Shown here: in pieces, positions 63,481 through 64,000 of the stretch
How the letters are laid out: each line of letters opens with the position of its first letter
Position numbering within the stretch: the stretch's first letter is position 1
Source: Gillisia limnaea DSM 15749
GTDB taxonomy: Bacteria; Bacteroidota; Bacteroidia; Flavobacteriales; Flavobacteriaceae
DNA length: 64,000 nt
Assembly: GCF_000243235.1 (NCBI RefSeq)
Contig: NZ_JH594606.1
Location: forward strand, 499,354-563,353
Reading direction: 5' to 3'
Translations under genes and position numbers: made by a program
The notes under the pieces: model-generated
Database searches by the model: none
Seen by the model: only the letters and a program-made list of their open reading frames with translations
Told to the model about the DNA's origin: nothing

Positions 63481-64000
63481 CTATAAAATACCTTTCTCCT
63501 CTTCCTCTTCCTTCACCCCATCAATTTTTACCTTTCTGGTGTTATTTTGAAGGTTGAGATCGATCAAAAGGTGGTTAGGATCAATTCCTGCATTATTAGG
63601 CTCTTCAGATACATTAATGATGAATCTTTTCTTTCCTGAATTAATCCGGTGCTTTTTAAGGTAAATCTCTTTACCTGAAGATTTGTCTTTTTCGCGTGGG
63701 GCATAAACTCCAATTTCTATCCAGTCTTTCATAGGAACTTCTGTTTCAATACCCATACTGTCCACCGCTATCTTGCGGGCTTTCACTTCCAATGTCACCT
63801 GCCACATACCTGTTTCTAACTTCTTTGTAGTTGCTACATCTGTTTTTAGCTCCCAAAAAGTATTTTCGGCAAAGAGATCCTTCACCAGGTATTGCAGTGT
63901 ATCAGGGGTTACAGCCTGCAACTCCCGGTATAGATCAAGGGTTGTTGGCAAGGGTGGTTCAGAAGGTTTTTCTTTTAGCAATTGTCGAAGTGCATCATTT
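63481..64000 (-). CDS. C-terminal part of a large M1-type aminopeptidase/ABC-permease-like protein
   Basis: The frame is open beyond the window end. The visible 173 residues (NDALRQLLKEKPSEPPLPTT, VTPDTLQYLVKDLFAENTFW, ELKTDVATTKKLETGMWQVT) match the tail of Bacteroidota proteins of about 1200 residues that join an ABC-2-type membrane region with an M1 aminopeptidase domain. The end (VKIDGVKEEEEEKGIL) is acidic and disordered. The catalytic HExxH lies outside the window, so activity cannot be checked. Confidence 0.7.
   Translation of the reverse strand, partial: NDALRQLLKEKPSEPPLPTTLDLYRELQAVTPDTLQYLVKDLFAENTFWELKTDVATTKKLETGMWQVTLEVKARKIAVDSMGIETEVPMKDWIEIGVYAPREKDKSSGKEIYLKKHRINSGKKRFIINVSEEPNNAGIDPNHLLIDLNLQNNTRKVKIDGVKEEEEEKGIL

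Overview
The window looks like chromosome from a marine or soil member of the Flavobacteriaceae (Bacteroidota). It is AT-rich, Shine-Dalgarno motifs are scarce, promoter candidates follow the Bacteroidota TTTG / TAnnTTTG pattern, and many genes belong to families typical of the group: DUF4382 and DUF2141 proteins, DUF885, a FadL-type porin beside an SQR operon, and lipoproteins with S-C lipoboxes. No rRNA, intact tRNA or CRISPR array was recognised. The two terminal genes run off the window.

Layout. 1-2.4 kb: end of an ECF sigma factor, a membrane protein, and a secreted alpha/beta hydrolase. 2.4-9.6 kb: gene-sparse accessory DNA with a glycosyltransferase, a small protein plus TPR-adenylate cyclase pair, a succinate-semialdehyde-type dehydrogenase, decayed repeats, and two 47-nt hairpins resembling integron attC sites. 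9.6-13.3 kb: a secreted peptide-like protein and a transporter run (Ca/Na antiporter, COG2426 protein, dicarboxylate/glutamate symporter). 13.6-26.0 kb: a tightly packed eight-gene operon on the minus strand with a divergent phospholipase C-like gene (26.4-28.6 kb). 28.7-31.7 kb: a CNNM/CorC-type protein, a transposase remnant, and an outer-membrane barrel with a small partner. 31.9-36.7 kb: glycerol regulon (DeoR regulator, glpD, glpK, glpF) flanked by two direct copies of a REP-like repeat. 36.9-41 kb: FKBP lipoprotein, truncated DUF885 gene, outer-membrane barrel, transposase scraps. 41-51.6 kb: a long minus-strand operon for TetR-controlled ABC-2 efflux (TolC, lipoprotein HlyD, two ATPases, two permeases) with an iron module (VIT1, lipoprotein, Dps-like) inserted. 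51.7-53 kb: serine hydrolase gene with two in-frame amber codons. 53.5-58.2 kb: sulfur module (SQR, DsrC/TusE-like, DsrE2-like), then a DUF4382 lipoprotein and a FadL-type porin. 58.2-64 kb: IS21 remnant in a broken PfpI-family gene, serine hydrolase, recombinase fragment ending in a long perfect palindrome, CPBP protease, N-terminally short Crp/Fnr regulator, and the end of an M1-type peptidase/ABC protein.

The most remarkable region is 13.6-28.6 kb. In transcription order the operon encodes a gamma-glutamylcyclotransferase-like protein, a metallo-beta-lactamase-like protein, a 1796-residue kinase-ATPase-TPR-GAF-cyclase, glutathione synthetase, a DNase II homologue, a GSH1/EgtA-type glutamate-cysteine ligase, a HAD hydrolase and an unknown 435-residue protein. 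The phospholipase C-like protein encoded opposite lacks several predicted metal ligands. This looks like a self-contained glutathione (or gamma-glutamyl thiol) make-and-break module coupled to signalling and to degradative-fold enzymes; I know of no described system with this composition.
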